From RDXT01 sp033762375 (lineage in GTDB: Bacteria > Bacteroidota > Bacteroidia > J057): DNA of 64,000 nt. Of the stretch, positions 1 through 8,160 are shown piece after piece. The stretch is from positions 1-64,000 of the forward strand of contig JANRLQ010000095.1 of assembly GCA_033762375.1 (NCBI GenBank), in the 5' to 3' direction. Position 1 is the stretch's first letter; each line of letters opens with the position of its first letter. The notes beneath the pieces are model-generated. The model worked only from the letters and a program-made list of their open reading frames with translations. It ran no database searches and was not told where the DNA came from. The position numbers and the translations under genes are program-made.

Positions 1-1
1 G

Positions 2-169
2 TACGTACTGGTTTCGCAGAAAAAACCCCTGATCGAAAGTTATTACCGCACGGACGAGGGGCATTGGGCCTTTACGGCGGCAGACCTGAGCCAGGGCAGC
101 CTGTTGTTGCGGTCGGTGGACCTTTCGCTGCCGCTGGCAGAGGTGTACCGCAAGGTGACATTCGCCTGA
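2..169 (+). CDS. Uma2 family (DUF820) putative restriction endonuclease-like protein, C-terminal fragment
   Basis: Only the last 55 codons are inside the window; the gene enters from the left edge and stops at TGA 167-169. The translation reads YVLVSQKKPLIESYYRTDEG and ends in a SLPLAEVYRKV-type segment. That matches the C-terminus of Uma2 proteins, where a YLLVSQ strand is followed by a GHW strand and a final 'sLPLaeIY' helix. Uma2 proteins have a PD-(D/E)XK nuclease fold; their role is poorly known and they often occur in many copies per genome. The catalytic residues would lie upstream of the window. The family call rests on this short tail alone. Confidence 0.7.
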   Translation, partial: YVLVSQKKPLIESYYRTDEGHWAFTAADLSQGSLLLRSVDLSLPLAEVYRKVTFA

Positions 170-311
170 ACCGGCACAACGCCCCGGCCGTTTTTTCCGT
201 TACATACACATCCCTGTATGGGCCAATCGCCGATATTCCAGCTTTCTGATTTTGAAGTTGGGCCGGGATTCTATTTATTTGCCTGAATATCCCGAGAAGC
301 CTGAGGTGCAC

Positions 312-1040
312 ATGTCGCAAAAACTGGTAGTAATTCCCACCTATAACGAGCGTGATAACATAGAGCCAATGATCCGGCGGGTCATGTCTGTGCTGCCCGA
401 TGCCCATATGCTGATCGTGGAGGACAACTCGCCTGACGGCACGGCTGAGATTGTCTCGGGTCTGATCCCGCAGTTTCAGGGACGGCTGTTTATGGAGCAG
501 CGCACCGGCAAACTCGGTCTGGGCACAGCCTACCTGCATGGATTTCGCTGGGGGCTGGACCGGGGATATGAATACATATTTGAGATGGATGCCGACTTCA
601 GCCACAACCCCAAGTCCCTGACGGCCCTGCTCCGGGCCTGTGAGCAGGAGGGCTACGATATGGCCATCGGGTCCCGGTATGTCAATGGGGTGAATGTCGT
701 CAACTGGCCGATGGACCGGGTGCTGATGAGTTATTATGCCAGTGCCTATGTCCGCCTGATTACAGGCATGCCCATCCGCGATACCACTGCCGGGTTTAAG
801 TGTTACCGTGCACGGGTACTCGAAAAAATCATGCAGGAGCCTGTGCGGTTTGTAGGGTATGCGTTTCAGATCGAAATGAAGTTTCGCGCCTGGAAATACG
901 GCTTTAAGATCAAGGAAGTGCCCATCATCTTCCGGGACCGGACCCTGGGTGAGTCCAAGATGTCGCGTGGGATTTTTAAGGAGGCTGTGCTGGGAGTCGT
1001 CTCCATGAAAATCCGCTCCTGGTTCAAAAAATGGGACTGA
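312..1040 (+). CDS. Polyprenol monophosphomannose synthase-like GT2 glycosyltransferase
   Basis: A 242-residue family 2 glycosyltransferase of the DPM1 type, which transfers mannose (or a similar sugar) from a GDP-sugar to a polyprenyl phosphate at the cytoplasmic membrane face. Seen in the sequence: the N-terminal nucleotide-binding VVIPTYNERDNI, the metal-binding DAD within EMDADFSHNP, then GSRY, DTTAGFKCYRARVL and an RDRTLGESKMS-type segment that is conserved in dolichol-phosphate mannose synthases. There are no C-terminal membrane helices, so it is the short soluble class. The reading frame is open further upstream through a TTG at 252, but the ATG at 312 starts directly before the first conserved strand and is preferred. 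Donor and acceptor cannot be read from sequence. Confidence 0.88.
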   Translation: MSQKLVVIPTYNERDNIEPMIRRVMSVLPDAHMLIVEDNSPDGTAEIVSGLIPQFQGRLFMEQRTGKLGLGTAYLHGFRWGLDRGYEYIFEMDADFSHNPKSLTALLRACEQEGYDMAIGSRYVNGVNVVNWPMDRVLMSYYASAYVRLITGMPIRDTTAGFKCYRARVLEKIMQEPVRFVGYAFQIEMKFRAWKYGFKIKEVPIIFRDRTLGESKMSRGIFKEAVLGVVSMKIRSWFKKWD

Positions 1041-1096
1041 GCTACACGATCCGCAAGCCGTGCTGAGGGCTGTTTGTATTACCCGTAAGACCCGTT

Positions 1097-1681
1097 ATGT
1101 CCACTGCCCTCACATCCTATATTCAATCCTATTTTGGTGTACGACAGGAAGATGTGACGTCTATTGCATCTTTTTTTACCCCCGTGTATCTTCCCCGTCA
1201 AGCCTACTTTTTGCAGGCGGGCCACCCTTCGGACCGGCTGGGGTTTGTACAGACGGGGCTTATCCGGGAGTATCTCCATGCCGATGACGGACGGGAAGTC
1301 ACCAAGTGGATCTCCGCTCAGGGATATTTTGTGGTGGATCTGGCAGGTTTTTTATTTGACAGGCCCGCCCGGTGGAGTTTGCAGGCCCTGACAGATGCAG
1401 AGATATGGGTCATTTCCCGCAGCGACTATCAGCAGATCGGGCATCTCGTCCCAGCCTGGCAGGAACTCGAAAAAAGATTTATTGCCCGGTGTTTTGCCAC
1501 CCTGGAGGACCGGATTGTGACGCACCTCTCTCTGACGGCTGAGGAACGCTACGCTGCTTTTTTTCAGCATCAGCCTGCTTTGTTTAATCAGGTTCCCCTC
1601 CAGTACCTCGCTTCTATGCTGGGTATGACCCCGGAAACATTCAGCCGGATCAGAAAAAAACGTGCCCTCGCAGGTTCTTGA
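1097..1681 (+). CDS. Crp/Fnr family transcriptional regulator
   Basis: A 194-residue protein with a cyclic-nucleotide-binding-type beta-roll (about residues 20-115, including the strand LGFVQTGLIREYLHADDGRE) and a C-terminal helix-turn-helix (VPLQYLASMLGMTPETFSRIRKKRA). This is the usual Bacteroidota Crp-like form with a short winged helix. No cysteines typical of an Fe-S Fnr are present at the N-terminus. It probably senses a small ligand or acts as a stress regulator. It lies 95 bases upstream of the SRPBCC gene on the same strand, so the two may be co-transcribed or the SRPBCC gene may be its target. Confidence 0.9.
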   Translation: MSTALTSYIQSYFGVRQEDVTSIASFFTPVYLPRQAYFLQAGHPSDRLGFVQTGLIREYLHADDGREVTKWISAQGYFVVDLAGFLFDRPARWSLQALTDAEIWVISRSDYQQIGHLVPAWQELEKRFIARCFATLEDRIVTHLSLTAEERYAAFFQHQPALFNQVPLQYLASMLGMTPETFSRIRKKRALAGS

Positions 1682-1776
1682 TTTTTGTCAAGAGGCTTGT
1701 GCGGCCTAAACAGGAGTTTTGAATCATCAACCCGCTGGTTGATAGGTAACCTAATCCTGTAACCGTTTTTCTGGCT

Positions 1777-2208
1777 ATGAAAGTTAATCAGCAAGCCCCC
1801 GTATGTCAGACAGGTGAAATCCTGATCCAGGCATCTCCCGCCCGGGTATGGTCCGTCCTGACCGATATCAACCATTGGCCCCGGTGGCATACCGCCATTT
1901 CACGGGCAAACACAGAGGCCTCACCAGCACCGGGTGTGACCTTTGACTGGACCGTGAATGGTGCCCGGATTCACTCCGTGCTGCACACGGTGACCCCCTA
2001 TGAGGCATTCGGGTGGTCCGGGACGACGTTTGGAGGCGCTGCCATCCACAACTGGTACCTGATCCCACAGGCAGATGCCACCCTCGTCAAAGTAGAAGAA
2101 AGTTTGGAAGGGTGGTTGGTCCGGTTGTTTAAGACCAGCATGAACCAGAGCCTGTCCCGTGACATTCAGAGCTGGCTGACCAGCCTGAAACACACCAGTG
2201 AGGCCTGA
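1777..2208 (+). CDS. SRPBCC (START-like/polyketide cyclase-type) family protein
   Basis: A 143-residue protein of the SRPBCC/START helix-grip fold. The N-terminus shows the typical strand and turn GEILIQASPARVWSVLTDINHWPRW, followed by alternating strands (VTFDWTVNGARIHSVLHTV, EAFGWSGTTFGGAAIHNWYL) and a long C-terminal helix (SMNQSLSRDIQSWLTSLK). Members bind hydrophobic ligands in a central cavity; enzymatic function is not predictable here. The ATG at 1777 is the only good start. Its stop codon directly abuts the stop of the convergent gene at 2209. It follows the Crp/Fnr regulator gene. Confidence 0.85.
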   Translation: MKVNQQAPVCQTGEILIQASPARVWSVLTDINHWPRWHTAISRANTEASPAPGVTFDWTVNGARIHSVLHTVTPYEAFGWSGTTFGGAAIHNWYLIPQADATLVKVEESLEGWLVRLFKTSMNQSLSRDIQSWLTSLKHTSEA

Positions 2209-2874
2209 TCATCCCGGCATAGCCCGTGTCCGGAGCAGATGCGCGGGCCTGAACCGTGTCTCCCCCGTATCGGCCCAAAGCCGCTCCAGAAGGGTCAGGA
2301 GCAGGGGCAATCCCAGTTTATCTGCCCAGGCAAAAGGCCCTGCCGGATAGTTAACCCCGAGCTGCATGGCGATGTCAATGTCCTCGGGGCGTGCGCTGCC
2401 CTCCTGGGCCATCAGAAAAGCCTCATTCAGGATCAGGCAGAGGATGCGGGGGGTGACCATCCCGGTGCGGTCGGCTACCTGTTCACCGGTCACGCCCATA
2501 CGGGCCAGGAGGCTGGTCAGGGTGGCAGCCTGAGCCGGGTCCGGGCTGGATACCTCCCATACCGGGCGCTCCAGCATGCCGGGCAGGGCATTCAGGCCAA
2601 AACAGGGAAAGGCAGCAGGGCCGCCGCTGGCTGCCAGCATGGCCCCCATCGGATAGAGGACAGCTGCGCCGAGGAGGCAGGCAGGCGCCAGTTCCCGCCA
2701 CGCACCCAGCCGGGCAGGGGTTTCGTCCAGGTTCAGGTCCACGATGACCATCCCTGGCGGCAGGGTTGGCAGGTCGTCCGGAGACGTGCCTGCTGCCAGG
2801 GGCAGGAGGTCAGGCAGTCGCGTCCGGAATATCTGACGTCGTGCCGGGGTTCCGATCAGGATCAGGTTGTCCAT
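2209..2874 (-). CDS. 3-hydroxyacyl-CoA dehydrogenase C-terminal domain protein with degenerate N-terminal half
   Basis: A 221-residue protein. The C-terminal half (about 120-215) matches the 3-hydroxyacyl-CoA dehydrogenase C-terminal helical domain: DRTGMVTPRILCLILNEAFLMAQEG, then ARPEDIDIAMQLGVNYPAGPFAWADKLG, the GxNYPxGPF segment being diagnostic. The N-terminal about 115 residues begin like a short nucleotide-binding fold (NLILIGTPARRQ) but lack the GxGxxG loop and the catalytic His-Glu region in recognisable form. The usual dehydrogenase is about 280-300 residues, so this is a reduced paralogue that may not bind NAD. It lies 8 bases downstream of hisIE on the same strand and is probably co-transcribed. 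Confidence 0.75.
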   Translation of the reverse strand: MDNLILIGTPARRQIFRTRLPDLLPLAAGTSPDDLPTLPPGMVIVDLNLDETPARLGAWRELAPACLLGAAVLYPMGAMLAASGGPAAFPCFGLNALPGMLERPVWEVSSPDPAQAATLTSLLARMGVTGEQVADRTGMVTPRILCLILNEAFLMAQEGSARPEDIDIAMQLGVNYPAGPFAWADKLGLPLLLTLLERLWADTGETRFRPAHLLRTRAMPG

Positions 2875-2882
2875 ATCCGGGC

Positions 2883-3500
2883 TCAGACAGGTTTATGGCG
2901 GGCAGCCAGTACACGGGCGATGCTGTCGAGAGATTCACCCTTGGCCTCCAGGAGGACCATCAGGTGAAACAGCAGGTCGGCACACTCGTTCACAAACTTG
3001 TCCCGGTCATCATCCTTGGCCTCAATCACTACCTCTACGGCCTCTTCGCCGACTTTTTGGGCGATTTTGTTCAGGCCTTTCTGAAACAGGCTGGCCGTGT
3101 AGGAACTACCCGCTGGCTGGGAACGCCGCTCATGGATCACCTCGCCCAGCCGGGGCAAAAAGGCGAGCCCTGTCAGGGAATTAGGTTCTTCAAAACAGGT
3201 GTCTGCGCCCGTATGGCAAACCGGTCCGGCAGGCCGGGCTTTGATCAGGAGCGTGTCTCCGTCGCAGTCGTGGAGGATGTCCGTGACGTGGAGGAAGTGG
3301 CCGGAGGTTTCGCCCTTGGTCCAGAGCCGGTTTTTGGTGCGGCTAAAAAAAGTCACCTTGCCCGTGGCGCGGGTGATTTCCAGCGCTTCGGGGTTCATGT
3401 AGCCGAGCATCAGCACCCGGGCTGTGGTGGAGTCCTGGACGATGGCGGGAATCAGGCCGCCGGTCTTGGCAAAATCGAGTTCGTGGGTACGCATAGGCAT
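2883..3500 (-). CDS. hisIE: Bifunctional phosphoribosyl-AMP cyclohydrolase / phosphoribosyl-ATP pyrophosphatase HisIE
   Basis: A 205-residue fusion that catalyses the second and third steps of histidine biosynthesis: pyrophosphate removal from PR-ATP (HisE part) and ring opening of PR-AMP (HisI part). The HisI domain (about 1-105) shows LMLGYMNPEAL, TFFSRTKNRLWTKGETSGH, the metal-binding DCDGD (Asp78, 80, 82) and zinc-type Cys79, Cys95 and Cys102. The HisE domain (about 115-205) shows KIAQKVGEEAVEVVIEAKD and ECADLLFHLMVLL. The order HisI-HisE and the length are normal. The second Met (residue 3) is an equally possible start. The rest of the his operon is not in the window. It is divergent from ampG. 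Confidence 0.96.
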   Translation of the reverse strand: MPMRTHELDFAKTGGLIPAIVQDSTTARVLMLGYMNPEALEITRATGKVTFFSRTKNRLWTKGETSGHFLHVTDILHDCDGDTLLIKARPAGPVCHTGADTCFEEPNSLTGLAFLPRLGEVIHERRSQPAGSSYTASLFQKGLNKIAQKVGEEAVEVVIEAKDDDRDKFVNECADLLFHLMVLLEAKGESLDSIARVLAARHKPV

Positions 3501-3602
3501 TTGACCTGCGATTTACGATATTCCGGGCAATTTTTTACAGGGCAGATACCCGAACGCGGGTCTGTACGGATCTTTCTGTATATTTCCCGCTTAAGGCTTT
3601 GT

Positions 3603-4880
3603 ATGAAACCTGCTACCAACCCTCACGTTACGCCCTGGCACTGGATACCGACCCTGTACTTTATCCAGGGACTGCCCTACGTCACCCTCAACTCCACCGC
3701 ACCGGTGATGTACAAACTGCTGGGGGTGGGCAATGCCGAGATGGCGTTTTTTACCAGTTGGCTGAGTTTGCCCTGGGTGATCAAGCCGCTGTGGAGCCCG
3801 CTGGTGGAAATTTTGGGGGCCAAACGGTTCTGGATCGTGACGACGCAGTTTGTCTGCGGGGCGGCCCTGGCCTGTGTAGCACTGGCGCTGCCCGGCCCGG
3901 ATTTTTTTAAGTACAGCCTGGCTTTTTTCTGGCTCATAGCCTTTAGTTCGGCTACGCATGACATCGCTGCCGACGGGTTTTACCTGCTGGCCCTGCGCGA
4001 AGGGGAGCAGGCGTTTTTTGTCGGCATCCGCTCGATATTTTACCGGGTGGCGATGATCGCCGGGCAGGGCCTGATGGTGATCCTGGCGGGGTACCTGAGC
4101 CACCAGATGCCCGCCTCCCGCGCATGGATGTTTACCCTGGGGGCCGTGGCCGTCCTGCTCGCCCTGGCTGCAGCCTGGCATGTCTGGCGACTGCCCCGAC
4201 CGGCCGGGGACGTCGTGACCCAGCGGACGCTTGAAGAGGTCATCCGGGAGTTTTGGGCGGTATTTGTTCAGTTTTTCAAGCGGAAACAGATTCTCCTCAT
4301 CCTGGCATTCCTGCTCCTGTACCGGATCGGAGAGGCCCAGCTGGTCAAGATCGTCCCGGCCTTCCTCCTGGATGCACGGGAGGACGGAGGCCTGGGCCTG
4401 ACGGCAGAACAACAGGGACTGATTTATGGGACCATTGCCCTGGGGGGCCTGATCCTGGGAGGCATCGCCGGGGGCATCCTCATCTCCCGGTTTGGGCTCA
4501 AACGTATGCTCTGGTGGATGATCGCCGCCATTAACCTGCCCAATTTTTCCTACGTACTTCTGGCCCTCTGGCAGCCTGAGCAACACTGGATCACCGCAGC
4601 CCTTGTGACGTTGGAACAGATGGGATATGGGTTTGGGTTTACCGCCTTTATGATGTACCTCGTGTATATTTCCCAGGGCCCCTACCAGACCGCCCATTAT
4701 GCCATTGGGACAGGATTTATGGCACTTGGGATGTTGATTCCGGGCATGTTCAGCGGGGTATTGCAGGAGCGACTGGGATATTTTCTATTTTTCCTGTTGG
4801 CGAGCCTTGTGACAATACTGCCGGCAGTATTGGCGTTATGGATTCCACTTGACCCGGATTTTGGCAAACAAAAAACATGA
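3603..4880 (+). CDS. ampG: AmpG-like MFS muropeptide permease
   Basis: A 425-residue, roughly 12-helix major facilitator. The N-terminus (WIPTLYFIQGLPYVTLNSTAPVMYKLLG) and the following SLPWVIKPLWSPLVE loop are characteristic of AmpG permeases, which import GlcNAc-1,6-anhydroMurNAc (peptides) released by cell-wall turnover. The frame is open far upstream, but that stretch is antisense to hisIE; the ATG at 3603 gives the normal AmpG start. Its TGA overlaps the ATG of the next gene by four bases (ATGA, 4877-4880), so the two are translationally coupled. The neighbour is a NagZ-like GH3 enzyme, the next step in peptidoglycan recycling, which supports the AmpG assignment over a generic sugar carrier. 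Confidence 0.87.
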   Translation: MKPATNPHVTPWHWIPTLYFIQGLPYVTLNSTAPVMYKLLGVGNAEMAFFTSWLSLPWVIKPLWSPLVEILGAKRFWIVTTQFVCGAALACVALALPGPDFFKYSLAFFWLIAFSSATHDIAADGFYLLALREGEQAFFVGIRSIFYRVAMIAGQGLMVILAGYLSHQMPASRAWMFTLGAVAVLLALAAAWHVWRLPRPAGDVVTQRTLEEVIREFWAVFVQFFKRKQILLILAFLLLYRIGEAQLVKIVPAFLLDAREDGGLGLTAEQQGLIYGTIALGGLILGGIAGGILISRFGLKRMLWWMIAAINLPNFSYVLLALWQPEQHWITAALVTLEQMGYGFGFTAFMMYLVYISQGPYQTAHYAIGTGFMALGMLIPGMFSGVLQERLGYFLFFLLASLVTILPAVLALWIPLDPDFGKQKT

Positions 4881-6583
4881 TACACCAGCGGCAGACCCGC
4901 CTTGCTCTTTTTCACACTCCTTCAGCCGCCGCCTGGGCAGATGCCAGGATGGCACAGCTCAGCCCGGATGAGCGCATAGCCCAGTTGCTGCATGTGCCTG
5001 CCTGGTCCAACCGCGACGAAACCCATACTACACACCTGCTGGCCCAGGTTCAGGCAGGTGTAGGGGGTATTGTTTTTTTTCAGGGAGATCCGCTCGCCCA
5101 GGCCCGCCTGACCAATGCCTGCCAGGCTGTCGCCAAAGTCCCCCTGATGATCTCCATAGATGCTGAGTGGGGGTTGGCGATGCGCCTGGCGGATACCGTA
5201 GCCTATCCGTATGCCATCACCCTGGGTGCCCTGTCTGACACCTCGCTCATCTACGAGATGGGCCGACAGCTCGGACGGCAGTGCCGCCGCCTGGGCATCC
5301 AGATGAACCATGCACCTGCCGTTGACATCAACGTACATCCGCTCAATCCGGTCATTGGGTTTCGGTCCTTCGGGTCCAACAGCGGGGCCGTGACCCGGCG
5401 GGCCCTCGCCTACATGCAGGGCATGCAGGATGAGCAGGTCCTGGCCGTCGCCAAACATTTTCCCGGCCATGGTGATACCAGCCGGGATTCTCATACAAGC
5501 CTGCCCGTCCTGTCACACACCCTGGAGCGGCTGGCTGCTGTAGAGCTGGTGCCCTTTCAGGCGCTGATGGACGCGGGTGTCGGAGCCGTGATGACGGCCC
5601 ATCTTCAGCTCCCGGCCCTGGACGACCGGCCCGACCGGGGAGCCTGCCTTTCCCGCGCCATTACCACAGGCCTGCTGCAGGAGGAGATGGGGTTTCAGGG
5701 ACTGGTCGTGACCGATGCCCTGGACATGCGGGGCGCTTCAGCGTTTTTTGAGCCGGGTGCCGTCGAGGCAGAGGCCCTGATGGCCGGCAATGATATCCTG
5801 CTTTTTACCGTAGACGTGCCTGCCGCGATCCGCAGCATACAGGCCCTGGTGGCGCGGGGGGAGATATCCCAGGCCGAGATAGACCGGCGCTGTCACAAAA
5901 CCCTGATGGCCAAGTATCATACCGGCCTCCATACCCACACCCCCGTCGTGCTGGAGGGACTCCCCGGTGACCTGTGCCCGCCTGAAGCGCAGGCATTAAA
6001 TACGCGTGTAGGACGGGAGGCCGTCACCCTGCTGCGCAGACCAGTATGGGATCCTGCCCGGACGGCAGTCCTGTCCCTGTTTATACACGGAGACGGCAAT
6101 CGGGGCGATGCCCTGGCCCATCACCAGCTCACCCGTGGCCAGCATGGTCCCGTGGCTGATCGTACGGCTTTTGAGGTGGCAGCTGCAGACCGGGGCGTAG
6201 CCCATGTCCACCGGATCACACCGGCTGATCTGGACCGGGCAGATACCCTGCTGGAGACCCTCCGGGATGTCTCACATGTACTGGTGCCCATACACGGGAT
6301 CCATGTCAAGGCCGGTGACCGGTTTCAGATCAGCCAGGAAGCCATCAGCCTCCTGCGGAGGTTGCTGGAGACAGGTAAGGTTACCCCCGTGATATTTGGC
6401 AGTCCTTATACCCTGCTGATCTGGGAGGGCCTGGCGTATGCACAAGGGCTGGTCATGGCCTACCAGGATGCAGACTGGATGCAGACAGCCGCCATCGAGG
6501 TGCTGGCCGGGGAAATACCTGCCCAGGGACGCCTGCCCGTGTCACTGGGAGATGCCTGGTCCCTGGGTGCGGGGCTTACTTGA
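4877..6583 (+). CDS. Glycoside hydrolase family 3, NagZ-like beta-N-acetylhexosaminidase
   Basis: A 568-residue GH3 enzyme, predicted cytoplasmic because no signal peptide is visible. The TIM barrel has MISIDAEWGLAMRL, the loop KHFPGHGDTSRDSH (193-206) holding the Asp204/His206 dyad used as acid/base by NagZ-type GH3 enzymes, and VVTDALDM with the nucleophile Asp280. NagZ removes GlcNAc from GlcNAc-anhydroMurNAc in peptidoglycan recycling. Unlike the single-domain Gram-negative NagZ (about 340 residues) it has an extra C-terminal domain (about 360-568), as in two-domain GH3 enzymes. The gene overlaps ampG by 4 bases, which supports the pathway. The last 8 bases overlap a convergent gene. Confidence 0.88.
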   Translation: MIHQRQTRLALFHTPSAAAWADARMAQLSPDERIAQLLHVPAWSNRDETHTTHLLAQVQAGVGGIVFFQGDPLAQARLTNACQAVAKVPLMISIDAEWGLAMRLADTVAYPYAITLGALSDTSLIYEMGRQLGRQCRRLGIQMNHAPAVDINVHPLNPVIGFRSFGSNSGAVTRRALAYMQGMQDEQVLAVAKHFPGHGDTSRDSHTSLPVLSHTLERLAAVELVPFQALMDAGVGAVMTAHLQLPALDDRPDRGACLSRAITTGLLQEEMGFQGLVVTDALDMRGASAFFEPGAVEAEALMAGNDILLFTVDVPAAIRSIQALVARGEISQAEIDRRCHKTLMAKYHTGLHTHTPVVLEGLPGDLCPPEAQALNTRVGREAVTLLRRPVWDPARTAVLSLFIHGDGNRGDALAHHQLTRGQHGPVADRTAFEVAAADRGVAHVHRITPADLDRADTLLETLRDVSHVLVPIHGIHVKAGDRFQISQEAISLLRRLLETGKVTPVIFGSPYTLLIWEGLAYAQGLVMAYQDADWMQTAAIEVLAGEIPAQGRLPVSLGDAWSLGAGLT

Positions 6584-7052
6584 TGATGATGGTGATGTCC
6601 TGTGTGATCGCGTCCCCGGACTCCAGTTCGGGGAAAGTGATTTTTTTCACGTCATCATCGTTGGTGGCGGGAGTCCCCAGCGGACCTATACCCTCGACCC
6701 GGAGATAAAGCGGTCTGGGGCGGTGGATGAAGGTCGAGCCGCTGGCAAATGAGGTCCCGTCCAGCGGAAAATTCACAAACACGGTCAGGCCCCCCCCGTC
6801 TGTCACCCCGATATTCGTGGGGCTGAGGCTGGGCGTGATGCTGCTGCTGCCATCGGGGTTTTGGCCGACATATACGTTGTAGGCAGCTTCTGTATCAAAG
6901 ATATACACCCGTGCATCCGATATGCTCGTTCCGTTTATATCTTCTACATACACAGACAGGTCAGCAGTAGGGGTGATGTCCACAGGGGTTTCCACGCAGC
7001 CTGCCAGCAGCATGAGGCTGAGGGTCCAGATAACAAGATGAGGTATTCGCAT
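6576..7052 (-). CDS. Small predicted lipoprotein, unknown function
   Basis: A 158-residue protein with a clear SpII signal: hydrophobic stretch then LLAGC, lipidated Cys19. The mature part begins with ETPVDITPTADLSVYVEDINGTSISDARVYIFD, which looks like an Ig/carboxypeptidase-regulatory-type beta-sandwich in which a short peptide region (TAVLV-like) is decorated by loops. The rest is beta-rich (GGLTVFVNFPLDGTSF; ITQDITIIIK). I recognise no enzymatic motif. The gene is convergent with the GH3 gene (8-base overlap of the ends) and lies downstream of another small exported protein on the same strand; 41 bases separate them. Confidence 0.75.
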   Translation of the reverse strand: MRIPHLVIWTLSLMLLAGCVETPVDITPTADLSVYVEDINGTSISDARVYIFDTEAAYNVYVGQNPDGSSSITPSLSPTNIGVTDGGGLTVFVNFPLDGTSFASGSTFIHRPRPLYLRVEGIGPLGTPATNDDDVKKITFPELESGDAITQDITIIIK

Positions 7053-7093
7053 ACAAGGTTAGTTGGACACAAAAGTAGGAAAATTTTCAGGTA

Positions 7094-7510
7094 TCAGTAC
7101 CCGGTACCCCAAATCCGGATCAGCCATACGTCCTGTTTGGAGCTGGTGACCGTAATATAGGTCTCAAACCGCCCCTTGTGGCGGGGGGTGTACCCCACCT
7201 GCATCATCACAAACTCGCCCGGAAACACAAACCCCTCCGGCTGGCTGACGGACGTGTTGAGGTCGGTAGGGATGGAGGTCTCGACATTAATCACGATGTC
7301 GCCTTTGTTAAACAGCTTGACAGGGATTTGCTTGGACATATTAACCGGTGTCTGTCCGAGGTTAACCACAATTTCCTCTGTGAAAGCAGTATTTTCCAGC
7401 GGAGCGGATGTCATATAAGGCGGTTGGGCCCATGCCCCTGCAGGGCACTGCCACCAGATAAACATGATGCATACAATGGCAGAACGGCGAAGTGTAACAA
7501 CAGTTGACAT
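7094..7510 (-). CDS. DUF1573-like small exported protein
   Basis: A 138-residue protein with an N-terminal export signal (hydrophobic IVCIMFIWWQCPAGAWA, cleavage after AWA). The mature part is a single Ig-like/HYDIN-type sandwich: IPVKLFNKGDIVINVETSIPTD, then a turn, FVFPGEFVMMQVGYTPRHKGRFETYITVTSS and a last strand VWLIRIWGTGY. This strand order resembles Bacteroidota DUF1573 proteins but lacks the usual CxC signature after the second strand. Role unknown. It is upstream of and codirectional with the lipoprotein gene at 6576. Confidence 0.65.
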   Translation of the reverse strand: MSTVVTLRRSAIVCIMFIWWQCPAGAWAQPPYMTSAPLENTAFTEEIVVNLGQTPVNMSKQIPVKLFNKGDIVINVETSIPTDLNTSVSQPEGFVFPGEFVMMQVGYTPRHKGRFETYITVTSSKQDVWLIRIWGTGY

Positions 7511-7858
7511 AGTATGTGTGTGAAAAGTACCCTGTTAACAATCAGTCTCCACTATCAGACGAGCAGCACCGGCGGACTACACGCCAGGCCCAAGGGTATT
7601 TTCATTTTTGTGCAGGTATTATTCAAACGTTGGATTAATGATAAAAGTTCCACGAAGTGAAAAAATGTTTTTTCTGGTTTAAAATTTGATAAAGAACTAA
7701 ATACATTGATTGAACATTTATTTAATTTTCGGATAAAACTACCGGTTAATATGTTTTGCTCTATGTAAAAAATGCAGATCAAAGTACATGATTTCCGGGA
7801 GGCCTTGTGCAAAAAACCTGTACCTGGTCATGTTGCCGGGAAGGGTGATAAGCCCTGC
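7511..7858. other. AT-rich intergenic segment, no gene seen
   Basis: An AT-rich stretch between the DUF1573-like gene and the hairpin repeats, roughly 7620-7760 being clearly poorer in GC than the flanks. The short open frame on the minus strand here has no signal, domain or ribosome-binding context that I can support. It probably contains the promoter of the minus-strand gene at 7094-7510. Confidence 0.5.
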
Positions 7859-8160
7859 ATCCTGTCTCAAGAAGTACAGACAGGATTAACAGGATCAGAC
7901 GCCTCTAAATCCTGTCTCAAGAAGTACAGACAGGATGAACAGGATTAACAGGATCAGATAGTGCCCGAAATCCTGTCCATCCTGTAAATCCTGTCTCAAG
8001 TAGTACAGACAGGATTAACAGGATCAGACGCCCTCAAATCCTGTACATCGTGTAAATCCCGTCTCAATAGCAGAAGACAGGATGAACAGGATTAACAGGA
8101 TAAAATACCCCCCCAATCCCGTACATCCTGTTAATCCCGTCTCAACAGCAGAAGGCAGGA
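7859..8160. repeat. Five tandem hairpin-forming repeat units (about 50-80 bases each)
   Basis: Units start near 7859, 7907, 7968, 8036 and 8115. Each is built of ATCCTGT words, a CTGTCTCAA(G/T)..AGACAG centre and reversed ACAGGAT words, so each unit folds on itself. In unit 3 the arms 7979-7996 and 8007-8024 pair over 18 bases with one mismatch around a 10-base loop. Units 1-3 are nearly identical; units 4 and 5 are diverged (ATCCCGT for ATCCTGT, changed loop). Similar ATCCTGTTAATCCTG-type repeats are common between genes in Bacteroidota and some other phyla. They are not coding: the open frame over them on the plus strand (RINRI-type residues) is a product of the repeat. Confidence 0.85.

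Noticed and set aside
2766..3602. Long N-terminal extension of the AmpG open frame
   Set aside because: It is antisense to hisIE and its translation resembles no transporter; ATG 3603 gives the family start.
7859..8160. CRISPR array
   Set aside because: Units are irregular in length, the parts between repeats are themselves repeat-like rather than unique spacers, and no cas gene is present.
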